64,000 nt of DNA from Brevibacterium daeguense (GTDB lineage: Bacteria; Actinomycetota; Actinomycetes; Actinomycetales; Brevibacteriaceae). The number at the start of each line of letters is the position of its first letter. Within the stretch, counting starts at the first letter, position 1. The stretch spans positions 62,001-126,000 of the forward strand of contig NZ_JAJTWW010000015.1 of assembly GCF_021729135.1 (NCBI RefSeq). Reading direction: 5' to 3'. Positions 33,102 to 41,666 of this stretch are shown here, in pieces. The notes beneath the pieces are model-generated. The model did no database searches. It saw only the letters and a list, made by a program, of their open reading frames with translations, and was not told the origin of the DNA. The translations under genes were made by a program, and so were the position numbers.

Positions 33102-35762
33102 ATGGACACGCACCCTTCCGAGCCCCTCCCCGAGCCCCGCGCGTCCGGCCGCGAGCACAGCAAAGCCCCTGCCGGGCAGCGCCCGAACCCGCGCGATAGC
33201 CGATCGCCCCTTCGAGATCGCGGTCTGGTCGGATTCGACGGGCGCCGGCGAGTGCTGCTCGGGATCGCCGCGTTCGTGTTCCTCGGCATCCTGCTGGCTC
33301 TGACCACCGCGGTCCCCGCGGTCCGCCGGGCAGAGCCGAACCCTCCATCCGGGACACCCGAGCTGGCCGCCTCTCCGGCGGACTTCAGCACCGAGCGCGC
33401 GATGACACACCTGGAGCGGATCGCCCGTGCACCCACGCCGATCGGCAGCCCGGAATCAGCCGTGCTGCGGGAGCTCCTGGCCGACGAACTCGGCGACCTG
33501 GGGCTCGAGGTGGAGATCCAGGACGCCATCGCCGCGCGCAGCTTCGGCTCCGACACCGCTGCCGGCCGAGTTCACAACATCGTCGCCACCCTGCCCGGCG
33601 AGCAGACCACCGGGCGGGTGATCCTCAGTGCCCACTACGACACGACGTTCGGCAGCCCTGGCGCCGCCGACGACAAGGCCGCAGTGGCCGCCATTGTGGA
33701 GACCGCGCGAGTGCTCAGCGCGGGCGAGCCGCTGCGGAACGACGTCGTCTTCCTGCTGACGGACGGTGAGGAGCCGGGGCTGCTCGGGGCCGAGGCGTTC
33801 GTCCGGCAGTACACGAACGTGCTGCCGGGCGGCGCCTCGGGCGGTTCGGCGACGGGGCCCGGCGGCGGCTCGCGCTCCGTGGGCGGAGTCGTGCTCAACT
33901 GGGAGGCGACGGGCAACTCCGGTCCCGTGGTGCTGTTCGAGACCTCCGACGGCAACGCGCACCTCATCGAGCAGTTCGCGCGTTCGGTCCCTCACCCCGT
34001 CGGCGAGGCGGCAATGGCCGAGCTGTACCGGACCACCGACCAGAACACGGATCTCACGGCGTTCCGGGAGGCCGGCCTGCAGGGGCTCAACTTCGCGTTC
34101 ATCGACGGCGGCGCCTACTATCACAGCCAGCAGGACACCCCCGAGAACTTCGACGCCGCGAGCATGGATCACCTCGGGAGGACGATGTTCTCCCTGACGC
34201 AGGCGCTCGGGCAGCGCGACCTCGCCGAGCTGACCGCCGCCGGCGATGTCGTGTACTTCTCCGCCTTCGGCACCATGTTCAGCTATCCGTCCTGGCTCAT
34301 CAGGCCGCTGGCGATCTTCGCGGTGCTGGCGGTGGCTGCGCTCGCGGTCGTGGCGCAGCGGCGGGGAACCATCACCTTCCCGCGGGCGGGACTGGGCCTG
34401 GCGGCGGCGCTGATCCCGATCGTGCTGGCCCCGGTGGCGGCCTTCTTCCTGTGGGAGCTGGTGCAGCTGGCGCGGCCCGGGTACGAGGGGATGCGGGACC
34501 CCTATCGGCCGGAGTTCTACCGGTGGGCGCTGATTGTCCTCACCGCCGGGATCGTGGTCGGCTGGTACGCCCTGCTGCGGCGGCGCATCGGCCCGGCTGC
34601 AATGGCGGTCGGTGTGCTCGGCTGGCCGGCTCTCCTCGGGCTCGCCGAGGCGTGGTTCGCCCCCGCGTTGTCGTACTCCGATTCGCTGCCGGCCGCGTGC
34701 GCCGCCCTCGGCGGTCTCGCAGCCCTGGTGATCCCGGACCGGCTGGCAGCCTGGCGGGTGGTGCCGCTGACGCTCGGGATCGCGCCCGGGGCGCTGCTCA
34801 TCGTGCCCGCGGGCCTGATGACCCTGGCCGCGTTGGGACTGCCGCTGGGCGCTGTGGCGGCGTACCAATTCGCGGTCGCCGGGCTTCTGGTGCTTCCGCT
34901 CCTCGAGCTGCTGGTGCCGAGGGAGCATGAGGTGGACCCGGCTGCGGCTGGTGCCGCGGGTTCGGCGGCCGAACTGGCCGCGGCGGGACCCGGCGCGGCT
35001 GAGCGGGCGGGGCGGCGCCTCGGCGGCCCTGCGAATCCGGCGCGAGTCGGCCGTGTTCACTGGCGCCTCGGCGGGGTGGCGCTCGTGCTCGGGCTGGTGG
35101 CCGGGCTGGTGGGCGCCGGGCTGGCGTTCGACTCCTTCGACGCCGATCATCCGCGTCCCGCCCACCTGATGTACGTGTCGCTGCCGCAGGCGGGCGCGGC
35201 GCACTGGGTGAGCAGCGAGATCGGGCCCGGCTCCTGGGTCGCCGGCCACGCACGGCACCGAACCCCCGAGCACGGGATCGGGATCCCGCTGCCGTACCGG
35301 ACGGAGCCGAGGTGGAGCGGAGCAGCGCCGGAGATCGGGGCGGCGGCTCCCGTGCTGGATGTCCGCGGCATCCGGCCGGCCGGTGAGGACACCATCGTCG
35401 AACTCCACATCACCTCGCTGCGGAACGCCGACGTGCTGACGCTGCACGCCGACGCCCCGGTCGAGTACGCGGCGGTGAGCATCGATGGCAGGGACGCGAT
35501 CGCGACCGAGCCGACCCCCTCCGACGACAGATCGCGGTGGCCCTACGAGCTGCGGTTCTACGATCCGCCGACCACCGGGGTCCGGCTGACGCTGCGATTC
35601 TCCGATTCCGAACCCGCGCAGTTCGCCCTGAGCGACTACACCCTGCGGCTGAAGGACGTGCCCGGCTTCCGGGCGCGGATGCCGCACATCGGTCGTTCGA
35701 CCCTGCACAGTTCGGACCTCGTCGTGGTCGGCGGCGTGCACGAGGCGTCGGCGGAAGGGTGA
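33102..35762 (+). CDS. Membrane-bound M28-family metallopeptidase
   Basis: 886 aa from the ATG at 33102, which follows GAGGA by six bases. An N-terminal TM helix (VLLGIAAFVFLGILLALTTA) anchors an extracytoplasmic M28 domain, about residues 85-365. Zinc ligands are H178 and D180 region in SAHYDTTF, D190/D191 in GAADDKAAV, E223/E224 in TDGEEPGLLGAEAF, Asp in DQNTDLTAF and H341 in YYHSQQDTPENFD. About eight TM helices and a C-terminal soluble domain follow, as in Fxna/vacuolar-type M28 proteins. It probably trims peptides outside the membrane. The CRP/GlxR-like site upstream suggests carbon control. Confidence 0.88.
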   Translation: MDTHPSEPLPEPRASGREHSKAPAGQRPNPRDSRSPLRDRGLVGFDGRRRVLLGIAAFVFLGILLALTTAVPAVRRAEPNPPSGTPELAASPADFSTERAMTHLERIARAPTPIGSPESAVLRELLADELGDLGLEVEIQDAIAARSFGSDTAAGRVHNIVATLPGEQTTGRVILSAHYDTTFGSPGAADDKAAVAAIVETARVLSAGEPLRNDVVFLLTDGEEPGLLGAEAFVRQYTNVLPGGASGGSATGPGGGSRSVGGVVLNWEATGNSGPVVLFETSDGNAHLIEQFARSVPHPVGEAAMAELYRTTDQNTDLTAFREAGLQGLNFAFIDGGAYYHSQQDTPENFDAASMDHLGRTMFSLTQALGQRDLAELTAAGDVVYFSAFGTMFSYPSWLIRPLAIFAVLAVAALAVVAQRRGTITFPRAGLGLAAALIPIVLAPVAAFFLWELVQLARPGYEGMRDPYRPEFYRWALIVLTAGIVVGWYALLRRRIGPAAMAVGVLGWPALLGLAEAWFAPALSYSDSLPAACAALGGLAALVIPDRLAAWRVVPLTLGIAPGALLIVPAGLMTLAALGLPLGAVAAYQFAVAGLLVLPLLELLVPREHEVDPAAAGAAGSAAELAAAGPGAAERAGRRLGGPANPARVGRVHWRLGGVALVLGLVAGLVGAGLAFDSFDADHPRPAHLMYVSLPQAGAAHWVSSEIGPGSWVAGHARHRTPEHGIGIPLPYRTEPRWSGAAPEIGAAAPVLDVRGIRPAGEDTIVELHITSLRNADVLTLHADAPVEYAAVSIDGRDAIATEPTPSDDRSRWPYELRFYDPPTTGVRLTLRFSDSEPAQFALSDYTLRLKDVPGFRARMPHIGRSTLHSSDLVVVGGVHEASAEG

Positions 35763-35797
35763 GGAGGTGCCGCTCGCGTGGGCTGCTGAGTCAGGGT

Positions 35798-35850
35798 TGC
35801 GGTTACTGATCGTCGAGAACCGAAACCGACGTCAACGATCAGTAACCGCA
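35798..35850. repeat. Family B intergenic palindrome, copy 1
   Basis: TGCGGTTACTGATCGT at 35798-35813 pairs perfectly with ACGATCAGTAACCGCA at 35835-35850 across a 21-nt loop. A second copy of the same sequence family follows the next gene at 36892-36951. It lies 36 bp after the M28 stop and could terminate it. Confidence 0.75.
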
Positions 35851-36002
35851 GTTCGCAGGGTCTGGCGGGGTGACGGCGCAGGATCGGAGTCGATGCGGGA
35901 CTGGCGAGCTTCGTAGGCTGAGGACACTCCCTCCGATTCGCGGACCCGGCCCACGCCCCATTCCTTTTCCACCCCATTCATGCTCGAGTGAAGGAGCACA
36001 CC

Positions 36003-36800
36003 ATGCTTCTGGAGGACAGGACCGCGGTCATCTACGGCGGGGGCGGCACGATCGGCGGTGCCGTCGCCCGCGAATTCGCCCGCCAGGGAGCCACCGTGTT
36101 CCTGGCCGGCCGCACCCGCGCACCGCTCGAACGCCTCGCTGGTGAGATCGCCGATGCCGGCGGCCGAGCCGAGTGCGCCCAGGTCGACGCCCTCGACGAG
36201 GAGTCCGTGAACACGCACGCGCAGTCCGTCGCGAAGCAGGCCGGCGGAATCGACATCACCCTCAACGCGGTGGGCCGCATCCACGATCAGGGCACACCGC
36301 TTGCCGGCCTGAGCCTGGAGGACTTCCAGCAGCCCATCACCGAGTACACCCGCACGAACTTCCTCACCGCCAAGGCCGCCGCCCGCCACATGGCCGAGCG
36401 CCGCCGCGGAGTCATCCTGACGCTGTCCACGCCCGGATCGCGGCTGTCCGGACCGGGCTTCCTGGGCTACGGGGTCACGTGCGCCGCGATCGAGGCGTTC
36501 TCCCGGATCCTCGCCGGCGAGCTCGGCGGCCACAACATCCGCGTCGTGTGCCTGCGGCCGGACATGATCCCCGAGGCGCTCGCCACCTCCTACACGGGGG
36601 AGCTGTTCCGGCGGGTTGCCTCGCAGTCGGACACCACCGCCGAGGCGCTGCTCGAGGCGCGCGCCCAATCCGCCACCCTGCTCGGGCGGCTGCCGACGCT
36701 CGACGAGGTTGCCGCCTATGCCGCGTTCGTCGCCTCCGACAGGGCAGGCGCGATGACCGGGGCGATCGCGAACCTCAGCTGCGGTTCCCTGATGGACTGA
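36003..36800 (+). CDS. SDR-fold protein lacking the YxxxK lysine
   Basis: 265 aa from the ATG at 36003, six bases after AAGGAG. The Rossmann start is VIYGGGGTIGGAVAREFA and FLAGRT follows beta-2, typical of NADP-type SDRs. NAVGRI replaces NNAG, and the Ser position is in LTLSTPGS. The Tyr segment reads GYGVTCAAIEAF: the residue four after Tyr is Cys, so the catalytic Lys of YxxxK is absent. It may be a divergent enzyme or a non-catalytic NAD(P)-binding protein. It is a single gene flanked on both sides by family B palindromes, as if forming a unit. Confidence 0.82.
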   Translation: MLLEDRTAVIYGGGGTIGGAVAREFARQGATVFLAGRTRAPLERLAGEIADAGGRAECAQVDALDEESVNTHAQSVAKQAGGIDITLNAVGRIHDQGTPLAGLSLEDFQQPITEYTRTNFLTAKAAARHMAERRRGVILTLSTPGSRLSGPGFLGYGVTCAAIEAFSRILAGELGGHNIRVVCLRPDMIPEALATSYTGELFRRVASQSDTTAEALLEARAQSATLLGRLPTLDEVAAYAAFVASDRAGAMTGAIANLSCGSLMD

Positions 36801-36815
36801 ACCGGCGCCTCGGGC

Positions 36816-36882
36816 GGGGCTGCGCGGGCGGGTCAGGGCTGCGCGGGCGGGGCTGCGCGGGCGGGTCAGGGCTGCGCGGGCG
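36816..36882. repeat. Tandem GGGCTGCGCGGGCG repeat
   Basis: Four GGGCTGCGCGGGCG units, alternating with and without a GGTCA extension, give a 33-bp higher-order period directly after the SDR-like stop. Confidence 0.7.
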
Positions 36883-36891
36883 CCGCGAGGC

Positions 36892-36951
36892 AAACTGCGG
36901 TCACTGATCGTCGAAAACCTGGCTGGCGTCGACGATCAGTAACCGCAGTTT
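36892..36951. repeat. Family B intergenic palindrome, copy 2
   Basis: The 22-nt arm at 36892-36913 matches the inverse of 36930-36951 at 21 of 22 positions; the shared core CACTGATCGTCG / CGACGATCAGT is also in copy 1. It lies between the converging SDR-like and rhodanese genes. Confidence 0.75.
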
Positions 36952-37006
36952 CGGGCCGGCTGGTAGAGGTGGGAGGCAGATGTGCCGCCGGGTAGGCCCG
37001 GCCTGG

Positions 37007-37387
37007 CTAGGCCTGCTCGACCGGGCGGCCCTCCTCGGACCAGGTGTTGAAGCCGCCGTCCAGGTGCGCCACGTTCGTGTACCCCATCTCCTGCAGCGCC
37101 ACCACGGCCAGGGCCGACCGGCCGCCGCTGGCGCAGGTGAGGATCACCCGGCTGTCGGGATCCAGCGACTCGTCGTGATACGGGCTCGTGGTGTCCGCGC
37201 GGAACTCGAGCATCCCGCGCGGCACGTGAACCGATCCCGGGATCCGGCCGCTCTGCGTGATCTCCGGCTGATCCCGGATGTCGACGAGGATCGCGCCGTT
37301 CTCCATCTCCTCGGCAACCTGCTCAGGAGCGAGGTTCTCGATCTTGGATTTGGCTTCCGAGACCATGTCCTTGGCTGTCTTCTTCAT
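37007..37387 (-). CDS. Rhodanese-like domain protein
   Basis: 126 aa, one rhodanese domain. ILVDIRDQPEITQSGRIPGS is the conserved entry, and the active-site loop is TCASGGRSALAV, with Cys and the six-residue loop typical of active sulfurtransferases. GYTNVAHLDGGFNTW closes the domain. It may carry persulfide sulfur or detoxify cyanide. It has no tight operon partner; 111 bp separate it from the YdeI-like gene stop. Confidence 0.9.
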   Translation of the reverse strand: MKKTAKDMVSEAKSKIENLAPEQVAEEMENGAILVDIRDQPEITQSGRIPGSVHVPRGMLEFRADTTSPYHDESLDPDSRVILTCASGGRSALAVVALQEMGYTNVAHLDGGFNTWSEEGRPVEQA

Positions 37388-37498
37388 GAGTCGCTCCTTC
37401 GCGCCTCGCCGGCCGCCGGGTGTCGACCAGCTGCCGGATCAATTTTACCGCTGGGGATGGGGAAGGGGGAGTGTTCAGGGCACGAATCCGCCTGCAGA

Positions 37499-37951
37499 CT
37501 AGGCTTGTTCATCCGGTCGTGCGGCTCGCGCTGCCGCCTCCCACCGCCCGTCCGCCTTGGCGCGCTCGACCTCGGCCAGCCCACGCGGGCGCATCCGGCC
37601 CTCCTCGGTCAGCCGGGCTACGCGAGCGATATTGCTGGCGGCCCACGTGCTGCGTTTCCGGCGCGGGGTGAAGCGCTGCTTGTAAGTCGCGTGGTCGATC
37701 TTCTTGGTATGACCGTCGATCCACCCGCTGCACAGCGCCTCCTCGACAGCCTGGACATAGGCCAGAGACGTCGCTTCGGTGCAACCCTTCTTCGCGATGG
37801 TCAGCCAGACGCCGTCGGAGGTCTGCTCGTGCTCGTCGAGCCAGGCTCGCCAAGCCTCGGCATCGGTGAGCAGCAGCGGATTGCTCTCGGTGCCTGGGGT
37901 CCCGGACGCGGTGGTCTCCGGGTCGTGTTCGCGGTGGTTGTCGGGTGTCAT
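37499..37951 (-). CDS. YdeI/OmpD-associated family protein
   Basis: 150 aa from the ATG at 37951, chosen because its ATGA overlaps the NUDIX stop by 4 bp. LLLTDAEAWRAWLDEHEQ, GVWLTIAKKG, VEEALCSGWIDGHTKKID, YKQRFTPRRKRSTWAASN and RLTEEGRMRPRGLAEVERAK follow the bacteriocin-protection YdeI family order. The biochemical function of this family is poorly known. It ends a VOC-NUDIX-YdeI operon. Confidence 0.88.
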   Translation of the reverse strand: MTPDNHREHDPETTASGTPGTESNPLLLTDAEAWRAWLDEHEQTSDGVWLTIAKKGCTEATSLAYVQAVEEALCSGWIDGHTKKIDHATYKQRFTPRRKRSTWAASNIARVARLTEEGRMRPRGLAEVERAKADGRWEAAARAARPDEQA

Positions 37952-38370
37952 TCGGCTGCTCCGGAGTGATCCGGGAGGGGCACGAACCCGCCTGCGCGGA
38001 GGTGATCGAGGAGGTGATCGACGAGGGGGAGGTGTGCGATCTGGTCGCGCGGCACCCATGTCACCTCGGTGGCGTCGTCGCCGGCTTGCAGGCGCCCGCC
38101 AGCGACAGTCGCGGCGAAATCATGCACTTCGTACACGAGCTCGTCGCTGACGGGGATGTCCAGCTGCCACAGGTGCTCACCGACGTCCACGTGAAGACCG
38201 GTCTCCTCGAAGGTCTCCCGGGCGGCGGTCTCACGCAGAGTCTCGTTCCCCTCGGACTTGCCGCCGGGCACCGACCACAGCCCGGGCTGCGGGGGACGAC
38301 CCCGGCGCACGAGCAACAGCGCGCCATCGCCTCGACGCACGATACTGCTCGCCGCTCGCACCCTGCGCAT
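37948..38370 (-). CDS. NUDIX hydrolase
   Basis: 140 aa. The Nudix box is GGKSEGNETLRETAARETFE then ETG, fitting GX5EX7REUXEEXGU with Thr at one hydrophobic position. SSIVRRGDGALLLVRRGRPP and GLWSVPGGK are typical of MutT-like members that clean up oxidised nucleotides or other nucleoside diphosphate derivatives. The ATG directly abuts the VOC gene stop and its own stop overlaps the YdeI start, so the three are translated together. Confidence 0.9.
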   Translation of the reverse strand: MRRVRAASSIVRRGDGALLLVRRGRPPQPGLWSVPGGKSEGNETLRETAARETFEETGLHVDVGEHLWQLDIPVSDELVYEVHDFAATVAGGRLQAGDDATEVTWVPRDQIAHLPLVDHLLDHLRAGGFVPLPDHSGAAE

Positions 38371-38862
38371 TCAGCCGCCGCACTGCGCGGCGGCGTCGCC
38401 CGCGGCGGCTTCACCCGAGGCGGTTTCGGGCTTCTCTCGGGCATCGAGCATCTCCAGGAAGTGCGGGTTGTGCATCACGCCCAGGATATTGCCGAAGGGA
38501 TCGACGAACGAGGCGGTTGTGAACCCGGACTCGCGCTCGGTCACCGGCTCGTACTCAGCGGCTCCCATCGCCAGCAGCTTCTCCACGATCGCGGGAAGAT
38601 CATCGACATGCCAGAACACCACGGCGCCGCCAGGACTGGGTCTGCCTTCGGGGCCGCCGGCTGCGCCCTGGGGTGCGTACTTTCGGTCGATGATGCCGAG
38701 CTCGTCCTCGTCGTCCCCGACCCTGAACTCGAGATAGGCGGGTGGGGCAGGCGGGTGCGGGAACGCGTAGTAGGGAGCCAGGCCGAACAGCTCGGCGTAC
38801 CACTCACGTGCGGCGGACAGGTCGTCGGCGTAGAAGCTGACGGTGGCGAATCCTCGAAACAT
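38371..38862 (-). CDS. VOC-family (glyoxalase-like) protein
   Basis: 163 aa. Two beta-alpha-beta-beta-beta units are visible: FATVSFYADDLSAAREWYAE and FWHVDDLPAIVEKLLAMGA. The C-terminal SFVDPFGNILGVMHNPHFLE is the typical closing strand. Such proteins include dioxygenases, resistance proteins and isomerases; metal ligands are not decisive here. It is the first gene of the VOC-NUDIX-YdeI operon. Confidence 0.88.
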   Translation of the reverse strand: MFRGFATVSFYADDLSAAREWYAELFGLAPYYAFPHPPAPPAYLEFRVGDDEDELGIIDRKYAPQGAAGGPEGRPSPGGAVVFWHVDDLPAIVEKLLAMGAAEYEPVTERESGFTTASFVDPFGNILGVMHNPHFLEMLDAREKPETASGEAAAGDAAAQCGG

Positions 38863-38940
38863 CGGTGCTCCCGGAGTCGGTGGCTTCGATCGTAAATGCC
38901 TGGGGGTGGTCGTTCAATGCTCGGTTTCGAGCAGCAGCGG

Positions 38941-39774
38941 TTACGCGGCAAGCGGTGCGAACGGGAGGATCTCGGCGTCTGGCCCGTGCACCACGAGACA
39001 CGAGGACTCCGGAATCTCCTCCCATGCCCCCTCGAGGTCCCCGAGCGGCTCCGAGACGATCAGGTGGGCGTCCGCTGAGAGGTCCTCCAGGAAGCTGTCG
39101 TCGGCGTGCATGGAGCGCACTGCTGAGATATCCACGCTGCGGAAGAGGGACCGTGAAGCACCTTCACTGGAGTAGCGGAACGCCCAGGTCGTCTCGCCAT
39201 CGGTGGTGGCGACCGTCATCTGCACGGGGTACTCGATGCCGTGCTGCCGACCCGTGTCCTCAATGAATCTCACGGCTGCGGCGACCCCAGCGGGAGGGTC
39301 GTCCTTCATCCCGAAGGTCAGCGCGAGGTGGAAGAACAGTTCGGAATCGGTCGATCCCTCGATGAGCGAGAACAGGTCCGGGGCAACACTGCACGCCAGA
39401 TCGCGTTTGACCGTGGGGAAATCACGAATCAGACCATTGTGCATCCACAGCCAATGATCCTGTCGAAAGGGGTGGCAGTTGGTCTGCTGAACCGCGGCGC
39501 CGGTGGACGCACGGACGTGTGCGAACACGAGCCGCGACCACGTCAGAGCGGAGAGTTCCCGCAGGTTTCTGTCGTTCCACGCCGGATGGGTGCTGTGGAA
39601 CAGACCGGGGCGAGGGCGCCTCCTCGAATACCAGCCGACGCCGAAGCCGTCGCCGTTCATCTCCTCGGACCCCAGTCGTGCATGCCTGCTCTGCTTCACC
39701 AGGGAGTGTGCGGGTTTGAAGAGCAGATCCTCCAGGTTGACCGGTGAACCGGAGTACGCGAGCCATCGGCACAT
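38941..39774 (-). CDS. Class II glutamine amidotransferase-domain protein (YafJ/EgtC-like)
   Basis: 277 aa. After Met1, Cys2 (MCRWLAYSGSP) is the N-terminal nucleophile of class II GATases. NGDGFGVGWYS, FAHVRASTGAAVQQTNCHPF and WLWMHNGLIRDFPTVKRDL follow the family, binding glutamine and forming the oxyanion hole. Stand-alone members include EgtC of ergothioneine biosynthesis, but no other egt gene is nearby, so only the YafJ-like family is assigned. Confidence 0.87.
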   Translation of the reverse strand: MCRWLAYSGSPVNLEDLLFKPAHSLVKQSRHARLGSEEMNGDGFGVGWYSRRRPRPGLFHSTHPAWNDRNLRELSALTWSRLVFAHVRASTGAAVQQTNCHPFRQDHWLWMHNGLIRDFPTVKRDLACSVAPDLFSLIEGSTDSELFFHLALTFGMKDDPPAGVAAAVRFIEDTGRQHGIEYPVQMTVATTDGETTWAFRYSSEGASRSLFRSVDISAVRSMHADDSFLEDLSADAHLIVSEPLGDLEGAWEEIPESSCLVVHGPDAEILPFAPLAA

Positions 39775-39991
39775 GATCGTCCCTTTCCGAGACCATCACC
39801 GTACAACCGCTCGGCCGGGGAGACTACCCGTCGGAAAACCTTGCGGGTCCCTCGTCCTTCGAAGAGACAAGGTCTATTGTTGGAAAGGCGTGGAACTTCG
39901 CGGGAAGATCCAGGCACGACGATTGCCCCCGGCGGCGTCCCTCCGGGGAAATCGACAGCAGCGAAATCAACAGCAGCGAAAGGTGAATGCC

Positions 39992-40189
39992 ATGGCCGAG
40001 AAGCCCAACCCGATCCAGGCGCAGAAGTTCCTCAGCGGAATCGACTACCCCGCCAGCCGCGACGACCTGGTCAAAAAGGCTGAGCAGTCGGGCGCGGATG
40101 ACAAGGTCATGAGCGCGCTGAAGGGGCTCGAGGACCGCAAGTACGACAGCCCCGCCGACGTCAGCAAGGGAATCGGCGCCGAAGGCTGA
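39992..40189 (+). CDS. Small DUF2795-like protein
   Basis: 65 aa from the ATG at 39992, eight bases after AAAGG; the longer upstream frame has no family resemblance. FLSGIDYPASRDDLVKKAEQ and SALKGLEDRKYDSPADVSKG match the small DUF2795 proteins common in actinobacteria. The function is unknown. A hairpin terminator follows at 40214. Confidence 0.8.
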   Translation: MAEKPNPIQAQKFLSGIDYPASRDDLVKKAEQSGADDKVMSALKGLEDRKYDSPADVSKGIGAEG

Positions 40190-40213
40190 GGCTTTTCGCC
40201 TCCCCTCCGCCTT

Positions 40214-40249
40214 CTCAGCCGGGGCCGTCTTTACACGGCTCCGGCTGAG
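40214..40249. terminator. Hairpin terminator between convergent genes
   Basis: CTCAGCCGGGGCCGT at 40214-40228 pairs with ACGGCTCCGGCTGAG at 40235-40249, 14 pairs plus one G-U, with a 6-nt loop. It serves the small DUF2795-like gene and probably the HNH gene on the other strand. Confidence 0.75.
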
Positions 40250-40284
40250 TCATTCACAGTCGGTGCTTTCGCGCTTCAGTTTCA

Positions 40285-41445
40285 TCACTCGCAGCCGACG
40301 CCGTCGCCGTCCCTGTCCAGGTGCCTGCCGTATCCGGATTCACCCGCATGCACCGGCGCGCCACCGCGCTCGCGCGCCTCGGTGCAATTCTTGAACGCGC
40401 CATCCGGACGGGAGCCGGGGCCCGCTCCCGCATCGGAATCACTGCCGGAGCCGCTGCCGCCTCCACTGCCGGAACCGCTGCTTCCTGAGCCCACGTCGCC
40501 GGAGTCGCTTCCGCCGGAGTCGCTGCCGCTGCCGGAGCCGCCGCTGGAGCTGGAACCCGTGTCGCCGCCTCGCGGCTCTGGCCACGGGTCGTCGCCGAAC
40601 GCCTCCTGATCGCAGTCGGTCAGCAGCTTCTCCATGGCGTCGAACTCCGGTGGCACGACCCACAGGTCGTACTTGTGCTTCACGGCGATCTGGCGCGCCA
40701 CGTACTCACAGCGATAGGACCGGTCGGGCGGCAGCCAGGTGGCGGCATCGCCGTCGCCCTTCTGCTGATTGAGGTGGGATTCGACCGCAAGGAGGTTGAT
40801 CGGATCGTTGCCGAACTCCACGCGCTCCTGTGCCGACAGCTTTTGCGCGCCGGTCTGCCAGGCATTCGACAGCGCCACCACGTGGTCGATGTCGATGTTG
40901 TTGCCGTCGCCGCGGATGAAGTCGAAGGTCTCTCCCGAGAAGTCCGAGGTCAGGCTGCCGTCGAGCACCACGCAGCCGTTGTCGGCCAGCGTGATGTCGT
41001 GGAGATCGCGGCGGAGGACGTCGTTGCGGGTGTCGCAGCCGTTGCGGTCGACGTCGTCTCGCCATCCGAAGAGATCGCGGTCGTAGCCCGTCTTGGGTGC
41101 TCGGCCCTTGACCTCGAGGTCGTAGAGCATCGCCAACGCCGAGCCGGACTCCGCGTCCTCGGGGTTCGGATCTTCGGGGTTCGGATCCCGGGGTTCATCC
41201 GAGGTGGGGGACTGCGGGGAGTCGTGTGGCGCCTCGGCGGCGCTCGATTCGATGCCGAAGGAGGCCGGAGACCCCGGATTGCTGGGGCCGCCCTCCGGTG
41301 CGCAGCCCGAGAGCGCGAGGGCGGCGGCCAAGAGACCGGCGACGATCGGGCCGCCCTTTCGCGGGCGCCTCGTGCCGGGTGAAGGCTGAGTCGCGGAGGG
41401 AAGGCGGCGGTTCGAGCCGGAAACCGTGGGTAGCACCGAGGCCAT
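40285..41445 (-). CDS. Secreted lipoprotein with HNH (DUF1524-type) nuclease and excalibur domains
   Basis: 386 aa from the ATG at 41445, with GGGAG just upstream. A lipobox LALSGC places the lipid-modified Cys at 48. After a linker with repeated DPNPEDPNPED, the HNH-type domain has NIDIDHVVALSNAWQTGAQ and NDPINLLAVESHLNQQKGDG, the DHV..N...N pattern of DUF1524/GmrSD-C nucleases. YRCEYVARQIAVKHKYDLWV follows. A Gly/Ser/Asp linker ends in an excalibur calcium-binding domain, FKNCTEARERGGAPV and DRDGDGVGCE. A membrane-tethered extracellular nuclease for DNA scavenging or competition is likely. Confidence 0.88.
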   Translation of the reverse strand: MASVLPTVSGSNRRLPSATQPSPGTRRPRKGGPIVAGLLAAALALSGCAPEGGPSNPGSPASFGIESSAAEAPHDSPQSPTSDEPRDPNPEDPNPEDAESGSALAMLYDLEVKGRAPKTGYDRDLFGWRDDVDRNGCDTRNDVLRRDLHDITLADNGCVVLDGSLTSDFSGETFDFIRGDGNNIDIDHVVALSNAWQTGAQKLSAQERVEFGNDPINLLAVESHLNQQKGDGDAATWLPPDRSYRCEYVARQIAVKHKYDLWVVPPEFDAMEKLLTDCDQEAFGDDPWPEPRGGDTGSSSSGGSGSGSDSGGSDSGDVGSGSSGSGSGGGSGSGSDSDAGAGPGSRPDGAFKNCTEARERGGAPVHAGESGYGRHLDRDGDGVGCE

Positions 41446-41539
41446 GCGTCTCCCGATGAGAACAGTGGTCGGAAAGGTGGGAACGATCAATTGTATTCCG
41501 TGCTTCGGAGGAGTGCTGCGCCGGCAGCGCTTCACGTGT

Positions 41540-41655
41540 GCTGGTCACAGACGTTCGATTGCCGCTGTCTGCTGGTCAGAGAAGTTCGAGAAGCGGGCCG
41601 TTTCTCGAACCTCTCTGACCGCAAGATCTTGCGGTTCGCACCTTTCCGACCAGAA
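41540..41655. repeat. Family A intergenic repeat, locus 2
   Basis: Forward units GCTGGTCACAGACGTTCG at 41540 and GCTGGTCAGAGAAGTTCG at 41571 have the same 31-bp period as the locus at 15619. The second pairs with TTCTCGAACCTCTCTGACC at 41602-41620 with one mismatch. CCGCAAGATCTTGCGG at 41619-41634 is a perfect palindrome, and a last inverted unit (read backwards) is CTGGTCGGAAAGGTGCGAAC. It lies between the BCCT stop and the HNH-lipoprotein start on the minus strand. Confidence 0.78.
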
Positions 41656-41666
41656 GAACCGGGCAT

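Noticed and set aside
36892..36951. Terminal inverted repeats of an insertion sequence
   Set aside because: No transposase, target duplication or ORF of the right type lies between the palindromes; each copy is itself a hairpin.
38941..39774. EgtC of ergothioneine biosynthesis
   Set aside because: The amidotransferase lacks neighbouring egtA, egtB, egtD or egtE genes, so the specific name is not justified.
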